Assembly: GCF_018881655.1 (NCBI RefSeq)
Contig: NZ_JACVPX010000008.1
Location: forward strand, 1 to 64,000
Reading direction: 5' to 3'
Source: Polynucleobacter sp. Tro8-14-1
GTDB lineage: Bacteria; Pseudomonadota; Gammaproteobacteria; Burkholderiales; Burkholderiaceae
DNA: 64,000 bases
Shown piece by piece: positions 25,698 through 35,311 of this stretch (its first letter is position 1; the number at the start of each line of letters is the position of its first letter). Under the pieces are notes generated by a model, which worked only from the letters and a program-made list of their open reading frames with translations, had not been told where the DNA came from and did not search any database. A program made the position numbers and the translations under genes.

Positions 25698-27572
25698 TTA
25701 ACTGAAGAATTCTTTTGCTAAAGCAATCTGCTCGGGTTTCACAAACGCGGGTGCATGTCCCACATTGGGAATCTCAATACTGCGCGCATAAGGATTGACT
25801 TTACACATCTGGGCAACCGTAGCAGCGGAAAGCAAGTCAGAGTTACCGCCTCGCACGATCAACATCGGAATATGAATTTGCTTAAAGGCATGCCACATCG
25901 CCATCTCACCTGCTTTAGCCATGATGGGGTTTACTGATGCAAACGGCACTGAGATATCTGGGTCGTAATGCATGATCCATTTACCATCTTTCTGAACCAA
26001 CATAGGGCCGTTATAAATCTCCCACTCTTCAGGAGTGTGCTCACCAAAAGTGGCGCAGATTTCATTCAAACGTTGCAGTGCTTCCGTGCGATCCGCAAAA
26101 GTAAATGGCTGGCCTACGTATGAGCCCAGGCGTTTAATTGCCTCTGGCTCAATCTTGGGGCCCACATCATTGATAATCATTCTCCGTATGGGTGAGTTTG
26201 GCATTGCGGCATACACCATGCCAATCAAGCCGCCCATAGAAGTTCCCAGCCAATCCACTTGCGCAACGCCTAACTTCTTAACCAGCGTAGCAATATCCGC
26301 AACGTACTGAGGCACGGCATAGAGCATTGGATTTGCTAAGCGATCAGAATCACCTCTACCCACCACGTCTGGGCAAACCACGTAATAGTCTTTGCTCATC
26401 GCCTGTGCAAGCGTCTTAAAGTCACTACCCCGTCTTGTAAGGCCGTGAACACACAGTAATACTTTATTGCCAGGATTTCCCCAAGCGTGATAAGCCATGA
26501 GGTGTGTTGAATCACCGCTAGCGCACTCTACATAAAAAGTGTCACCATCATGAAACACATTTGCTGCCTGAGCCTCATTATGAATTTCATGCTTTAGATG
26601 ATCATGCTCATGATCGTGATCGCCCCCCACCTCTTCAGGTTGCAAGGTCACATGATCAATGCCATGTTTATCTAAAAGCATCGCGTTGATACGGGCCATG
26701 ATTTGTGGCCATTCTTGCATATTGGCTATTTCAATATGGCCAATCAAAGCTGGAAAGCTAGGGGTCATCTCCCACACATGCAAATCATGAACCGCGAGTA
26801 CGCCCGGAATATTTTTTAAATCAGTGCCGACTTGTAAGTAGTCAATATGAAGAGGCACACCCTCCATCAGGAAGTGATAAGACTCATGCAGAATCGAGAT
26901 GGTGGACTTCAGAATGAGCAGTGATACCAGAATAGAGAGAATGGCATCGATAGGCATCCAGCCGGTAAGCTGAATCACGACACCGGCAATTAATGCCGCA
27001 ACCGAACCCAATAGATCACCCATGACATGGACTAGTGCTGCACGGGTATTGACGCTTTGCTTATCGCGAGACAAAACCCATGCCACAACGATATTCATCA
27101 GCAGTCCAATTGCAGCTACAACCGTAACAGTCAAGCCATCTACTTTATGGGGATTAGCAAAACGACTGACCGCCTCAATGACAATCCATAAAACCAAAGC
27201 CAGCATCGCAATACTATTGACAAAGGCTGCTAGCGCTTCAGCACGCCCAAAACCAAACGAATGCTTTGGGGATGGTGGGCGACGAGAAATAATCTGCGCA
27301 AGTAGCGCTAAACCCAAAGCAGCAGCATCAGTCACCATGTGACCCGCATCTGAAATCAGGGCTAATGAATTAGCGAAATAGGCAGCAGCACCCTCAACCC
27401 CTGAAAAACCCAAGGTCAGTACTAAGGCGATTAATAGTAAGTTTTGATTAGAGGCTTGCTTGCTATGGGTATGCCGTGCATCACCCTTCTTATGGGCATG
27501 TAGAGAAGGATCTGCCCCAGATTGATTCTGGGGTTTAGATGGCCTCGAATGGAAATGATGGGAGCCCGACAT
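25698..27572 (-). CDS. Cation diffusion facilitator fused to alpha/beta hydrolase
   Basis: A single open frame of 624 aa joining two unrelated proteins. Residues about 1-315 form a CDF efflux transporter (ZitB/CzcD type): a His-rich cytoplasmic N terminus, six membrane helices, and the zinc-site motifs HxxxD at H78/D82 and H182/D186. A His/Asp-rich stretch (318-331) links to residues about 340-624, an alpha/beta hydrolase with oxyanion motif VHGLTRRG, nucleophile S445 in GTSMGG, probable acid D579 and H606 in VGHAP. Either half alone has normal family length. The hydrolase should be cytoplasmic; its substrate is unknown. It may be co-transcribed with relA. Confidence 0.88.
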   Translation of the reverse strand: MSGSHHFHSRPSKPQNQSGADPSLHAHKKGDARHTHSKQASNQNLLLIALVLTLGFSGVEGAAAYFANSLALISDAGHMVTDAAALGLALLAQIISRRPPSPKHSFGFGRAEALAAFVNSIAMLALVLWIVIEAVSRFANPHKVDGLTVTVVAAIGLLMNIVVAWVLSRDKQSVNTRAALVHVMGDLLGSVAALIAGVVIQLTGWMPIDAILSILVSLLILKSTISILHESYHFLMEGVPLHIDYLQVGTDLKNIPGVLAVHDLHVWEMTPSFPALIGHIEIANMQEWPQIMARINAMLLDKHGIDHVTLQPEEVGGDHDHEHDHLKHEIHNEAQAANVFHDGDTFYVECASGDSTHLMAYHAWGNPGNKVLLCVHGLTRRGSDFKTLAQAMSKDYYVVCPDVVGRGDSDRLANPMLYAVPQYVADIATLVKKLGVAQVDWLGTSMGGLIGMVYAAMPNSPIRRMIINDVGPKIEPEAIKRLGSYVGQPFTFADRTEALQRLNEICATFGEHTPEEWEIYNGPMLVQKDGKWIMHYDPDISVPFASVNPIMAKAGEMAMWHAFKQIHIPMLIVRGGNSDLLSAATVAQMCKVNPYARSIEIPNVGHAPAFVKPEQIALAKEFFS

Positions 27573-27588
27573 GGTGAACCCATTATTC

Positions 27589-27600
27589 CATCAATTGATG
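27589..27600. promoter_or_regulatory. Perfect 12-bp palindrome before the CDF-hydrolase gene
   Basis: CATCAATTGATG lies 16 bases upstream of the fusion start codon and 7 bases past the scoB stop. It is short enough to be chance, but its position is right for an operator. Confidence 0.3.
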
Positions 27601-27607
27601 ACGCTGA

Positions 27608-28258
27608 TTAGAAACCTGTTGTATCAACAGGGGCTCCTGTTTTAGCAATAACTTCTTCCTTAGTCACGCCTGGAGCCAACTCAGTTAACTTCAAACCCTT
27701 AGGGGTGATTTCAAGAACACATAGATCGGTAATGATCTGGCTAATGACGCCCACACCTGTCAAAGGCAATGTGCACTTCGGCAAAATTTTGAGCTCTTCA
27801 GTGCCATCTTTTTTCTTGGCAACGTGCTCCATCAATACAACCACATGCTTAACGCCGGCAACCAAATCCATTGCGCCGCCCATGCCTTTAACCATTTTTC
27901 CTGGAATCATCCAGTTAGCTAAGTCACCATGTTCGCTCACTTGCATTGCACCCAGGATCGCGATATTAATTTTTCCACCACGAATCATTCCGAATGAATC
28001 GGCGGAAGAAAAAATCGATGAGCCAGGCAATGTCGTAATGGTTTGCTTACCAGCATTGATTAAGTCTGCATCAATTGTTTCTTCTGTTGGAAACGGTCCG
28101 ATACCCAATAAACCATTTTCAGACTGAAGCCATACTTCCATATCTTTAGGCACATGGTTCGCTACCAAAGTAGGCATACCAATACCCAAGTTCACGTAGT
28201 AACCGTCTTTTAATTCTTTAGCAGCACGTGCTGCCATTTCATCTCTAGTCCAAGGCAT
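27608..28258 (-). CDS. scoB: 3-oxoacid CoA-transferase subunit B
   Basis: Beta subunit of a succinyl-CoA:3-ketoacid CoA-transferase, 216 aa, which moves CoA between succinyl-CoA and acetoacetate. The [11 protein letters not shown] segment (about 47-57) contains the glutamate that forms the enzyme-CoA thioester. SDPF-type motifs and the C-terminal [16 protein letters not shown] fit. Subunit A lies 42 bases upstream on the same strand. Confidence 0.9.
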   Translation of the reverse strand: MPWTRDEMAARAAKELKDGYYVNLGIGMPTLVANHVPKDMEVWLQSENGLLGIGPFPTEETIDADLINAGKQTITTLPGSSIFSSADSFGMIRGGKINIAILGAMQVSEHGDLANWMIPGKMVKGMGGAMDLVAGVKHVVVLMEHVAKKKDGTEELKILPKCTLPLTGVGVISQIITDLCVLEITPKGLKLTELAPGVTKEEVIAKTGAPVDTTGF

Positions 28259-28300
28259 TTCGATCTTCCTAAGTATTCTGTTCTTTTGCTGTTCTGGGAA

Positions 28301-29002
28301 TTACGCTGTTGCAGTCATAGTGCGCTGTTCAATGCGCTTTTCTGGTGTTTTATGCAGCACCAAACGGTGGACATAAATACCAGGTGTATGAATCTCATCA
28401 GGATGGAGTTTGCCGTTCTCAACAATCTCTTCAACTTCTGCAACGGTGATCTTGCCAGCCATAGCCACCACTGGATTGAAGTTTCGCGCCGTGTAGCGAT
28501 AGACTAAGTTACCGGACTTATCTGCCTTCCAAGCTTTTACTAAAGAGATATCCGAAACGATTGAACGCTCCATGATGTATTTCTCGCCATCGAATTCTTT
28601 TTCTTCTTTGCCTTCGGCAACCAAAGTGCCAACACCAGTTTTGGTATAAAAAGCAGGGATACCGCAACCACCGGCACGCAATTTTTCAGCCAACGTTCCT
28701 TGCGGTGTAAATTCCAACTCCAATTCGCCTGCTAAATATTGACGTTCGAATTCTTTGTTCTCACCCACATATGAGGCAACCATTTTTTTCACTTGCCGTG
28801 AATTGAGCAATAAACCCAAACCAAAGCCGTCAACCCCAGCGTTATTAGCAATTGCGGTGAGATTCTGAACACCCAGGTCCTTAACCGCCTGAATCAAGGC
28901 CTCAGGAATACCACACAGACCAAAACCGCCAACGGCTAATTTTTGTCCGTCTTTTAAGATATCCCGCAAGGCATCTACTGCCGATGGGTAAGTTTTATTC
29001 AT
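28301..29002 (-). CDS. scoA: 3-oxoacid CoA-transferase subunit A
   Basis: Alpha subunit of the same CoA-transferase, 233 aa. The CoA-binding glycine-rich motif [13 protein letters not shown] (20-32) and the [22 protein letters not shown] segment (shown in part as [12 protein letters not shown]) are family signatures. It is divergent from the ETF-ubiquinone oxidoreductase gene, so both may serve acyl-CoA or ketone catabolism. Confidence 0.92.
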   Translation of the reverse strand: MNKTYPSAVDALRDILKDGQKLAVGGFGLCGIPEALIQAVKDLGVQNLTAIANNAGVDGFGLGLLLNSRQVKKMVASYVGENKEFERQYLAGELELEFTPQGTLAEKLRAGGCGIPAFYTKTGVGTLVAEGKEEKEFDGEKYIMERSIVSDISLVKAWKADKSGNLVYRYTARNFNPVVAMAGKITVAEVEEIVENGKLHPDEIHTPGIYVHRLVLHKTPEKRIEQRTMTATA

Positions 29003-29053
29003 AACTTTTGTCCTAATATTGCTAAAAAGGGTAAAAAAGCAATCATAACGCTT

Positions 29054-29077
29054 AAGACCCCTGAGCTAGGCGGTCTT
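29054..29077. other. Hairpin in the scoA/ETF-QO divergent region
   Basis: AAGACC and GGTCTT enclose CCT...AGG with a GAGCT loop, giving a nine-pair stem with one bulge. There is no T-run, so it is not a normal terminator. It lies about 50 bases from scoA and 80 from the ETF-QO start and could be an operator or 5'-UTR structure. Confidence 0.35.
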
Positions 29078-29159
29078 GGCACTAAATCGGTTTTTGTCAC
29101 TTAGAACTAAACTAACAGGGCTTAAATGCGCCATTTTTAAGAAATTTCGGAGAAATTGA

Positions 29160-30830
29160 ATGAATTCTGCAGAGTTGGTAGAGCAATTTGGTCCCAGAGA
29201 CTCGATGGACTATGACCTTGTCATTGTCGGGGGTGGTCCAGCAGGATTATCGGCCGCTATTAAGGCCAAACAATTAGCCAGCTCCTCAGGAAAAGAAATC
29301 AGCGTTTGCGTTCTGGAAAAGGGTTCTGAAATCGGCGCTCACATACTTTCTGGTGCCGTGATGGACCCCAAAGCACTTACTGAATTATTCCCAGACTGGA
29401 AAGAATTGGGTGCCCCACTTGATACCCCAGTCACACAAGATCAATTTCTATTCTTAACCAGCGATAACTCATACCAGGTTCCAAACTGGATGTTGCCGCA
29501 CTGCTTTAAAAATGAGGGCAACTATATCGTCAGCCTTGCTAACGTAACCCGTTGGTTAGGGCAACAAGCCGAGAATCTCGGCGTTGAGATTTTCCCCGGT
29601 TTTCCCGCTGCAGAAATTCTCTACAACGAGCAAGGCGCAGTCCATGGTGTCATCACCGGCTCAATGGGTTTAGACAAAGAAGGCAATCCAACGGATCAGT
29701 TTCAGCTTGGCATGGAATTACGCGGCAAGTACACCCTCTTTGCTGAAGGTGCGCGCGGTCATCTTGGCAAACAACTGATTGCTAAGTTTGCTTTGGATAA
29801 AGATGCAGACCCACAGAGCTATGGCATTGGTATTAAAGAGCTTTGGGAGGTTAAACCCTCCAAGAGTAAGCCTGGACTTGTAGTGCACACCGCCGGCTGG
29901 CCTTTAGATAGCGATACCTATGGTGGCTCATTCCTCTATCACTTAGGTGACAATAAGGTTGCTGTTGGATTAGTGGTTGGCTTGTCTTATAAGAATCCCT
30001 ACCTCTCTCCTTTTGAAGAATTCCAACGCTACAAATTACATCCAAAGATTCGTGAAACTTTTGAAGGCGGTAAACGCATTTCTTATGGCGCACGCGCACT
30101 GACTGCTGGTGGTTTAAATAGCCTTCCTAAGACTGTATTTCCTGGTGGTGCGCTCATTGGTTGTGATGCTGGCTTCCTCAATGCATCTCGCATCAAGGGA
30201 AGTCATGCAGCAATTAAGACTGGAATGTTTGCTGCTGAAGCAGCAGTTGCTGCTATCAATGAGAATCGCTCTGAGGATGTTTTGTCTGCGTACCCAACTG
30301 CATTTCAAAATAGTTGGCTGCATACAGAACTCAATCAAGCGCGCAATTTCAAGCCCTGGATGTCAAAAGGACTTTATGTTGGTACGCTGATGGTTGGATT
30401 GGAACAAAAGCTTTTGGGTGGCAACATGCCATGGACAGTGCATTTAAAATATGCAGACCATGAATGTTTGGAGCCTGCAGCACAACACAAGCCGATTGAC
30501 TACCCTAAGCCAGATGGCAAGCTTACGTTTGACCGCCTCTCTTCAGTATTTATCTCCAATACCAATCATGCTGAAAATCAACCAGTTCATTTAACGCTGA
30601 AGAATGAATCTATTCCTGTAGGCGTGAACCTGGAAACCTATGCAGGACCCGAGCAACGCTACTGCCCTGCTGGCGTATATGAGTTTGTAGAAACCGATGG
30701 TAAAGCGCGCTTGCAAATCAATTCGCAAAACTGCGTACATTGCAAAACCTGTGATATCAAAGACCCAACGCAAAATATCGTCTGGGTTACACCAGAAGGC
30801 GGTGGCGGTCCAAACTATGCATCCATGTAA
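29160..30830 (+). CDS. etfD: Electron transfer flavoprotein-ubiquinone oxidoreductase
   Basis: Membrane-associated flavo-iron-sulfur enzyme, 556 aa, that takes electrons from ETF (from acyl-CoA dehydrogenases) to ubiquinone. The FAD motif GGGPAGLSAAI lies at about 25-35. The C-terminal 4Fe-4S domain has cysteines in YCPAGVYE and NCVHCKTCDIKDPTQNI. CGGAGAAA lies before the ATG. The likely electron donors' partners include the glutaryl-CoA dehydrogenase at 35312; ETF itself is not in the window. Confidence 0.95.
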   Translation: MNSAELVEQFGPRDSMDYDLVIVGGGPAGLSAAIKAKQLASSSGKEISVCVLEKGSEIGAHILSGAVMDPKALTELFPDWKELGAPLDTPVTQDQFLFLTSDNSYQVPNWMLPHCFKNEGNYIVSLANVTRWLGQQAENLGVEIFPGFPAAEILYNEQGAVHGVITGSMGLDKEGNPTDQFQLGMELRGKYTLFAEGARGHLGKQLIAKFALDKDADPQSYGIGIKELWEVKPSKSKPGLVVHTAGWPLDSDTYGGSFLYHLGDNKVAVGLVVGLSYKNPYLSPFEEFQRYKLHPKIRETFEGGKRISYGARALTAGGLNSLPKTVFPGGALIGCDAGFLNASRIKGSHAAIKTGMFAAEAAVAAINENRSEDVLSAYPTAFQNSWLHTELNQARNFKPWMSKGLYVGTLMVGLEQKLLGGNMPWTVHLKYADHECLEPAAQHKPIDYPKPDGKLTFDRLSSVFISNTNHAENQPVHLTLKNESIPVGVNLETYAGPEQRYCPAGVYEFVETDGKARLQINSQNCVHCKTCDIKDPTQNIVWVTPEGGGGPNYASM

Positions 30831-30846
30831 GTAAATGCAATACAAC

Positions 30847-30874
30847 AAACCCCGGTTTCATGCCGGGGTTTTTC
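30847..30874 (+). terminator. Rho-independent terminator after ETF-QO
   Basis: Stem AAACCCCGG/CCGGGGTTT with a 7-base loop followed by TTT, 17 bases after the ETF-QO stop codon. Confidence 0.92.
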
Positions 30875-30913
30875 ATCTCAACACGATTAAATAAATAGCG
30901 TTATATTTAACCC

Positions 30914-31300
30914 ATGATGATCCTGCACACTATGCTTCGCGTCGGCGACCTAAATCGCTCGATTGATTTCTACACCAAAGTTTTGGGCATGAATTTACTG
31001 CGCACGACTGAACGTCCTGAACAAAAATATTCACTGGCTTTTGTGGGTTTCGGTAAAGGGAATGGTGATGGCCAGTCGGAGATTGAACTGACTTACAACC
31101 ATGGCGTTCAATCCTATGACCTAGGCACGGCCTATGGACATATTGCTATTGAGGTTCCGGATGCCTATGCTGCTTGTGCCGCCATCAAGGCGGTCGGTGG
31201 CAATGTGACCCGTGAGGCTGGTCCTGTAGCTGGAGGTGACACCATCATTGCATTCGTTACCGATCCCGATGGTTACAAAATAGAGCTCATTCAGCGTTAA
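30914..31300 (+). CDS. gloA: Lactoylglutathione lyase (glyoxalase I)
   Basis: GloA, 128 aa, isomerises the hemithioacetal of methylglyoxal and glutathione. Metal ligands and signatures visible are H5 in [11 protein letters not shown], the E in [12 protein letters not shown] in GHIAIEVPD and E near the end in YKIELIQR. The order H-E-H-E is that of nickel-type bacterial enzymes of normal length. It is followed after two bases by the DUF482 gene. Confidence 0.95.
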   Translation: MMILHTMLRVGDLNRSIDFYTKVLGMNLLRTTERPEQKYSLAFVGFGKGNGDGQSEIELTYNHGVQSYDLGTAYGHIAIEVPDAYAACAAIKAVGGNVTREAGPVAGGDTIIAFVTDPDGYKIELIQR

Positions 31301-31302
31301 TC

Positions 31303-32475
31303 GTGGCAGAGCCCGATTCATTTCAATTAGAGATAGTAGATAGCCTCAGTGATATCCCCCCTGGGGAGTGGAATGCTCTAGTTCCCGCTGATGCAGGGCC
31401 CTTTCTTTGCCATGAGTTTCTCAGCGCGCTAGAGGAAACTGGCTGCGTTGGAGCTAATACTGGGTGGCAAGTGTCTCACCTACTCCTAAAGGGTGGCAAC
31501 CAGCTCATTGGCGCAATGCCCCTATATTTGAAGCAACACTCCTATGGAGAATTTGTCTTCGATTGGTCTTGGGCTCAGGCCTATGAGCAACAAGGTATGC
31601 AGTATTTTCCGAAAGCGCTTTGCGCCATTCCGTTTACACCAGTTCAAGGCTCAAGGATTTTGAGTGCGGGCAATGTAGCCGCTGATTTAGTAAAGCAACA
31701 ATTAATCAAAGGCTTGAAGACTTTAGTTCTGCAAAATAATCTATCTTCAGCACATGTCTTATTTCCCCATGCCTCAGAAGCAAAGGGACTCAAGGACCAA
31801 GGCTTCATGTTGCGAGACTCGGTGCAATTTCATTGGCATAACCAGGGCTTTGAGAATTTCGAACAATTTTTAGCAGCCCTCACTATGAAGCGTCGCAAGA
31901 ATATTCGACGCGAACGAGAACAGGTATCGAGAGAGCTAATTACTTTTAGACATGTCCCGGGAATATACTCAACCAATGCAGATTGGGAATTCTTTTATCG
32001 CTGTTACGCAAACACTTACTTAGAGCATGGATCCAGCCCCTATCTTAATGAGACATTCTTGAAATTATGGGCGCATCGCCTGCCTGAAAACTTACACCTC
32101 ATCATTGCTGAGCGCAATGGCAACCCAATCGCTGCGTCGCTACTAGTTGTTGACCCCACAAGCTCTAAGGCTTATGGAAGGTATTGGGGTGCCATCGAAC
32201 ATATACCCTGCTTGCACTTTGAAACCGCCTACTATCAAGCAATTGAATATTGCATCTCTAATCAGATTCAAACCTTTGAAGGTGGCGCTCAAGGCGAACA
32301 CAAGATGGCGCGCGGCTTCTTGCCAACAACCATTCAATCTGCCCATTTCATTGCGGATCCTCAGTTTGCCAAAGCTGTGCAACACTTCCTAGATCGTGAA
32401 CATCAAGGCATAGGGGCTTATGTGGATGAGCTCGCCGAGCACAGTCCTTTGAAATCGTCTAAAGTACAGCCATGA
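31303..32475 (+). CDS. DUF482/FemAB-like GNAT-fold protein
   Basis: A 390-aa protein of the DUF482 family, often labelled peptidogalycan biosynthesis protein, with a double acyltransferase (GNAT/FemAB-like) fold. Signatures are GPFLCHEFLSALE near 30, KRRKNIRREREQ in the middle, and FEGGAQGEHKMARGFLPTTI near 330. The biochemical role is not established. Start GTG at 31303, two bases after gloA; the stop overlaps the next gene by 4 bases (ATGA). These three genes look like one operon. Confidence 0.8.
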   Translation: MAEPDSFQLEIVDSLSDIPPGEWNALVPADAGPFLCHEFLSALEETGCVGANTGWQVSHLLLKGGNQLIGAMPLYLKQHSYGEFVFDWSWAQAYEQQGMQYFPKALCAIPFTPVQGSRILSAGNVAADLVKQQLIKGLKTLVLQNNLSSAHVLFPHASEAKGLKDQGFMLRDSVQFHWHNQGFENFEQFLAALTMKRRKNIRREREQVSRELITFRHVPGIYSTNADWEFFYRCYANTYLEHGSSPYLNETFLKLWAHRLPENLHLIIAERNGNPIAASLLVVDPTSSKAYGRYWGAIEHIPCLHFETAYYQAIEYCISNQIQTFEGGAQGEHKMARGFLPTTIQSAHFIADPQFAKAVQHFLDREHQGIGAYVDELAEHSPLKSSKVQP

Positions 32476-32735
32476 ATTCTGAAGATACCAAATCTATTGT
32501 GCAAGATGGCTCCCATTCCCTATCCACTGGGGATGCAGACTCTGACTCGCCTTGCATTGGTGTTTGCACCACGCTATACGATGAGATCTGCCAAGGTTGT
32601 GGTCGCACTTTAGGTGAGGTGAGCAATTGGGTATTCTTTTCTCAAGAAGAAAAAGATTCAGTATGGCAACGTATTCGCGCAGAAGGTACTGCGACGCGAT
32701 TCCAGAGACAAGCCAAAGAAAATAAGCCCACTTAA
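32472..32735 (+). CDS. DUF1289 small cysteine protein
   Basis: An 87-aa protein with the DUF1289 core DSPCIGVCTTLYDEICQGCG followed by RTLGEVSNWVFFS. Four cysteines in CxxxC...CxxC spacing suggest a metal or Fe-S site. The function of this family is unknown. It overlaps the DUF482 gene by 4 bases and ends inside the terminator hairpin at 32721. Confidence 0.88.
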   Translation: MNSEDTKSIVQDGSHSLSTGDADSDSPCIGVCTTLYDEICQGCGRTLGEVSNWVFFSQEEKDSVWQRIRAEGTATRFQRQAKENKPT

Positions 32736-32750
32736 GGGCTTATTTTTTAT
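32721..32750 (+). terminator. Rho-independent terminator overlapping the DUF1289 stop codon
   Basis: Stem AATAAGCCC/GGGCTTATT with loop ACTTAA, followed by TTTTT. The TAA stop codon of the DUF1289 gene (32733-32735) lies in the loop. Confidence 0.88.
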
Positions 32751-32775
32751 TACCAGTCTTATAGCCGGGCTTTAA

Positions 32776-34383
32776 TTAACCAGCCAACTCTTGGCTACGT
32801 AGGTACTCTTCGTAAGTTCCAGAGTAATCCACCACCGTACCATCCATCTTCACTTCTAAGATGCGGTTGGCTAATGCAGAAACAAACTCGCGGTCATGGG
32901 ATACGAAAATCAAAGTACCGTCGAATTTCTCAAGAGCGATTTGCAAGCTCTCAATTGATTCCATATCCATGTGGTTGGTTGGCTCATCCATTGCCAGGAC
33001 GTTGTATTTTTGGAGCATAAGCTTGCCCCAAATCATTCTGCCCTTTTCACCACCAGAAAGGACTTTGACAGACTTGCCAATATCGTCACCAGAGAATAAA
33101 AGGCGACCCAATGTGCCACGAATGACTTGGTCATCGTCACCAGTATTGCGCCACCAATTCATCCAGTCCATGAGCAACTCATCTTTAGCAAACATTTCGG
33201 TGTTGTCTTGAGGCATTACACCGACGTTAGCATTCTCAGCCCACTTCACATCACCACTATCCGCAGCAATGCCGTCAAAGCGCTTGCTAAGAATGGTTTT
33301 TAGTAATGTTGTCTTACCAGCACCGTTTTGACCGATGATCGCGATCTTTTCACCGGCACGAACACCTAATTTGAAGTTCTTGAAGATAACTCGGTCATAA
33401 GCTTTAGTAAGTGCGTTGCACTCTACTGCCATATTGTGTAATTTTTTCTCAGCATCAAAACGAATAAATGGGTTCTGACGTGATGAAGGTTTTACTTCAA
33501 CAATTTCAATCTTCTCCAGCTGCCTCTGACGTGAAGTCGCTTGACGAGCTTTAGAAGCATTTGCAGAGAAGCGAGCCACGAAAGCTGCTAATTCAGCAAT
33601 TTTTTCTTTGGCTTTCACGTTATTACTGAGCTGCTGTGTTCTTGCCTGAACAGAAGCCAGCATGTAAGAGTCGTAATTACCTGGATAGACTTTTAAAGTG
33701 CCATAGTCCATATCGGCCATATGCGTACAGACTTCATTCAGGAAGTGACGATCATGCGAAATGATGACGATGGTGCTCTTAATTTGATTGAGAATGTCTT
33801 CAAGCCAATGAATGGAGTGAATATCCAAGTTATTCGTTGGCTCATCGAGCAGTAATACATCTGGATCGGAGAACAATGCTTGCGCTAGCAATACACGCAG
33901 CTTCCAACCTGGTGCAACGTTGCTCATCGGACCATTGTGTTGGTCAATAGGAATGCCAATACCTAACAACAACTCACCCGCTTTTGCTTCTGCGGTGTAG
34001 CCACCGTATTCGGCGTACTTACCCTCAAGCTCAGCAGCCTTCATGTAATCTTCATCAGTAGCATCTGGATTGGCGTAGATAGCATCGCGCTCAGCTGCAG
34101 CCTTCCACATCTCTTCGTGACCCATCATCACGACGTCGAGTACGCGCACATCCTCGTAAGCAAATTGATCTTGACGCAACTTACCTAGACGAATACCAGG
34201 ATCTAAACTCACATTGCCGCTGGTTGGCTCGAGCTCGCCGCCCAAAATTTTCATGAAGGTAGATTTACCGCAACCGTTAGCGCCAATCAGGCCGTAGCGA
34301 TTACCGCCACCAAACTTCACGGAAATGTTTTCAAACAGAGGCTTTGCCCCAAACTGCATGGTGATATTAGATGCTGACAGCAC
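32776..34383 (-). CDS. ABC-F family ATPase, YbiT-like
   Basis: A 535-aa ABC-F protein: two ATP-binding cassettes and no membrane segment. The first has GANGCGKST (about 36-44) and [12 protein letters not shown]; the second has GQNGAGKTT and [12 protein letters not shown], with the linker region rich in K, Q and R between them (about 245-305). Length and ends match YbiT rather than EttA or Uup. ABC-F proteins act on the ribosome E site to rescue or regulate translation; the specific role of YbiT-type members is less clear. Confidence 0.9.
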   Translation of the reverse strand: MLSASNITMQFGAKPLFENISVKFGGGNRYGLIGANGCGKSTFMKILGGELEPTSGNVSLDPGIRLGKLRQDQFAYEDVRVLDVVMMGHEEMWKAAAERDAIYANPDATDEDYMKAAELEGKYAEYGGYTAEAKAGELLLGIGIPIDQHNGPMSNVAPGWKLRVLLAQALFSDPDVLLLDEPTNNLDIHSIHWLEDILNQIKSTIVIISHDRHFLNEVCTHMADMDYGTLKVYPGNYDSYMLASVQARTQQLSNNVKAKEKIAELAAFVARFSANASKARQATSRQRQLEKIEIVEVKPSSRQNPFIRFDAEKKLHNMAVECNALTKAYDRVIFKNFKLGVRAGEKIAIIGQNGAGKTTLLKTILSKRFDGIAADSGDVKWAENANVGVMPQDNTEMFAKDELLMDWMNWWRNTGDDDQVIRGTLGRLLFSGDDIGKSVKVLSGGEKGRMIWGKLMLQKYNVLAMDEPTNHMDMESIESLQIALEKFDGTLIFVSHDREFVSALANRILEVKMDGTVVDYSGTYEEYLRSQELAG

Positions 34384-34497
34384 GGATGTTTTCTAGCTTT
34401 CTGAAATTCAATTCAATAGTCACCCCCGACTTTGGGGGCAAAGACCATTATTTTAACGGCTTAGAGGGCTTTAATGACAGGAAGCTAATCCACCCAC

Positions 34498-35214
34498 CTA
34501 GACTTTGACCCTAAATGGGGTGAAATTTGTATGGATATCGTAAAAATCCTCATTTTCCTTACGCTTAAGGAAGTTCACGACCCAATAAGTCATTGGGGTT
34601 GCCAGAACCTCCCAGGAGGTCTTGAGCACATATTGAGCAAGCGCCACCTGGATCACTTCATGGGTGGGCCAAATGCCATAGAAAGCCAGCATATAGAAGA
34701 ATGATGAATCCACCATCTCACCTATCGCCGTGGAACCAATCGTACGCGTCCATAAATAACGCCCTTTAGTCCATATTTTCATCTTAGCCAAAACATAGCT
34801 GTTAGCCAGACTACCGCACCAAAATGAAAACATGGACGCTAAGGCAATTCGCCAGGAGTTTCCAAAAACCGTCTCCAAACCTTTTTGATAGTTGGCCATA
34901 TAGTCGCCAGGCGCAGCTGGCAAAGCAATCACAATTTGAGCCATGATGGCTGCAAATACAAGAGCAGCAAAACCTGCCCAAACCGCCCTACGATCATAGG
35001 CATAACCGTAGACCTCAGTGAGAATATCGCCAAAAAAATAGGAGATTGGGAAAAATAGAATTCCACCCCCAAATGGCAAGCTTCCGAAGTACGGCAAATC
35101 AATTACAGCCGCTTTGCCGGCGCCAATAAAGTTGGAGCACAGCAAAACAACCACGAAGGCGGTCAGAATGAGGTCGTAATAACGGTGGTGACGTCTAGGA
35201 GAGTCCATAAGCAT
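34498..35214 (-). CDS. yhhQ: Queuosine precursor transporter (YhhQ/QPTR)
   Basis: A 238-aa membrane protein with about six hydrophobic helices, of the VUT/DUF165 family. E. coli YhhQ imports queuosine precursors (preQ0/preQ1) for tRNA modification. Signature segments are FFPISYFFGDILTEVYGY and GEMVDSSFFYMLAFYG. I chose the ATG at 35214 (MLMDSPRR). The frame stays open to 35388, but that part overlaps the glutaryl-CoA dehydrogenase gene on the other strand. I saw no convincing preQ1 riboswitch upstream. Confidence 0.88.
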   Translation of the reverse strand: MLMDSPRRHHRYYDLILTAFVVVLLCSNFIGAGKAAVIDLPYFGSLPFGGGILFFPISYFFGDILTEVYGYAYDRRAVWAGFAALVFAAIMAQIVIALPAAPGDYMANYQKGLETVFGNSWRIALASMFSFWCGSLANSYVLAKMKIWTKGRYLWTRTIGSTAIGEMVDSSFFYMLAFYGIWPTHEVIQVALAQYVLKTSWEVLATPMTYWVVNFLKRKENEDFYDIHTNFTPFRVKV

Positions 35215-35311
35215 AGAAAAATGGATAATAGAAGTAAGAATATCTGTATTCCTGAAAATTCGCAGGAAACAGGCAAAAATGAAGACAAAATCAAAATAGG
35301 ATGGCAAGGCA

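Noticed and set aside
35215-35311. preQ1 riboswitch upstream of the queuosine-precursor transporter
   Set aside because: I looked for the C-rich loop and A-rich tail of preQ1-I and saw neither; only a weak 6-bp hairpin is present.
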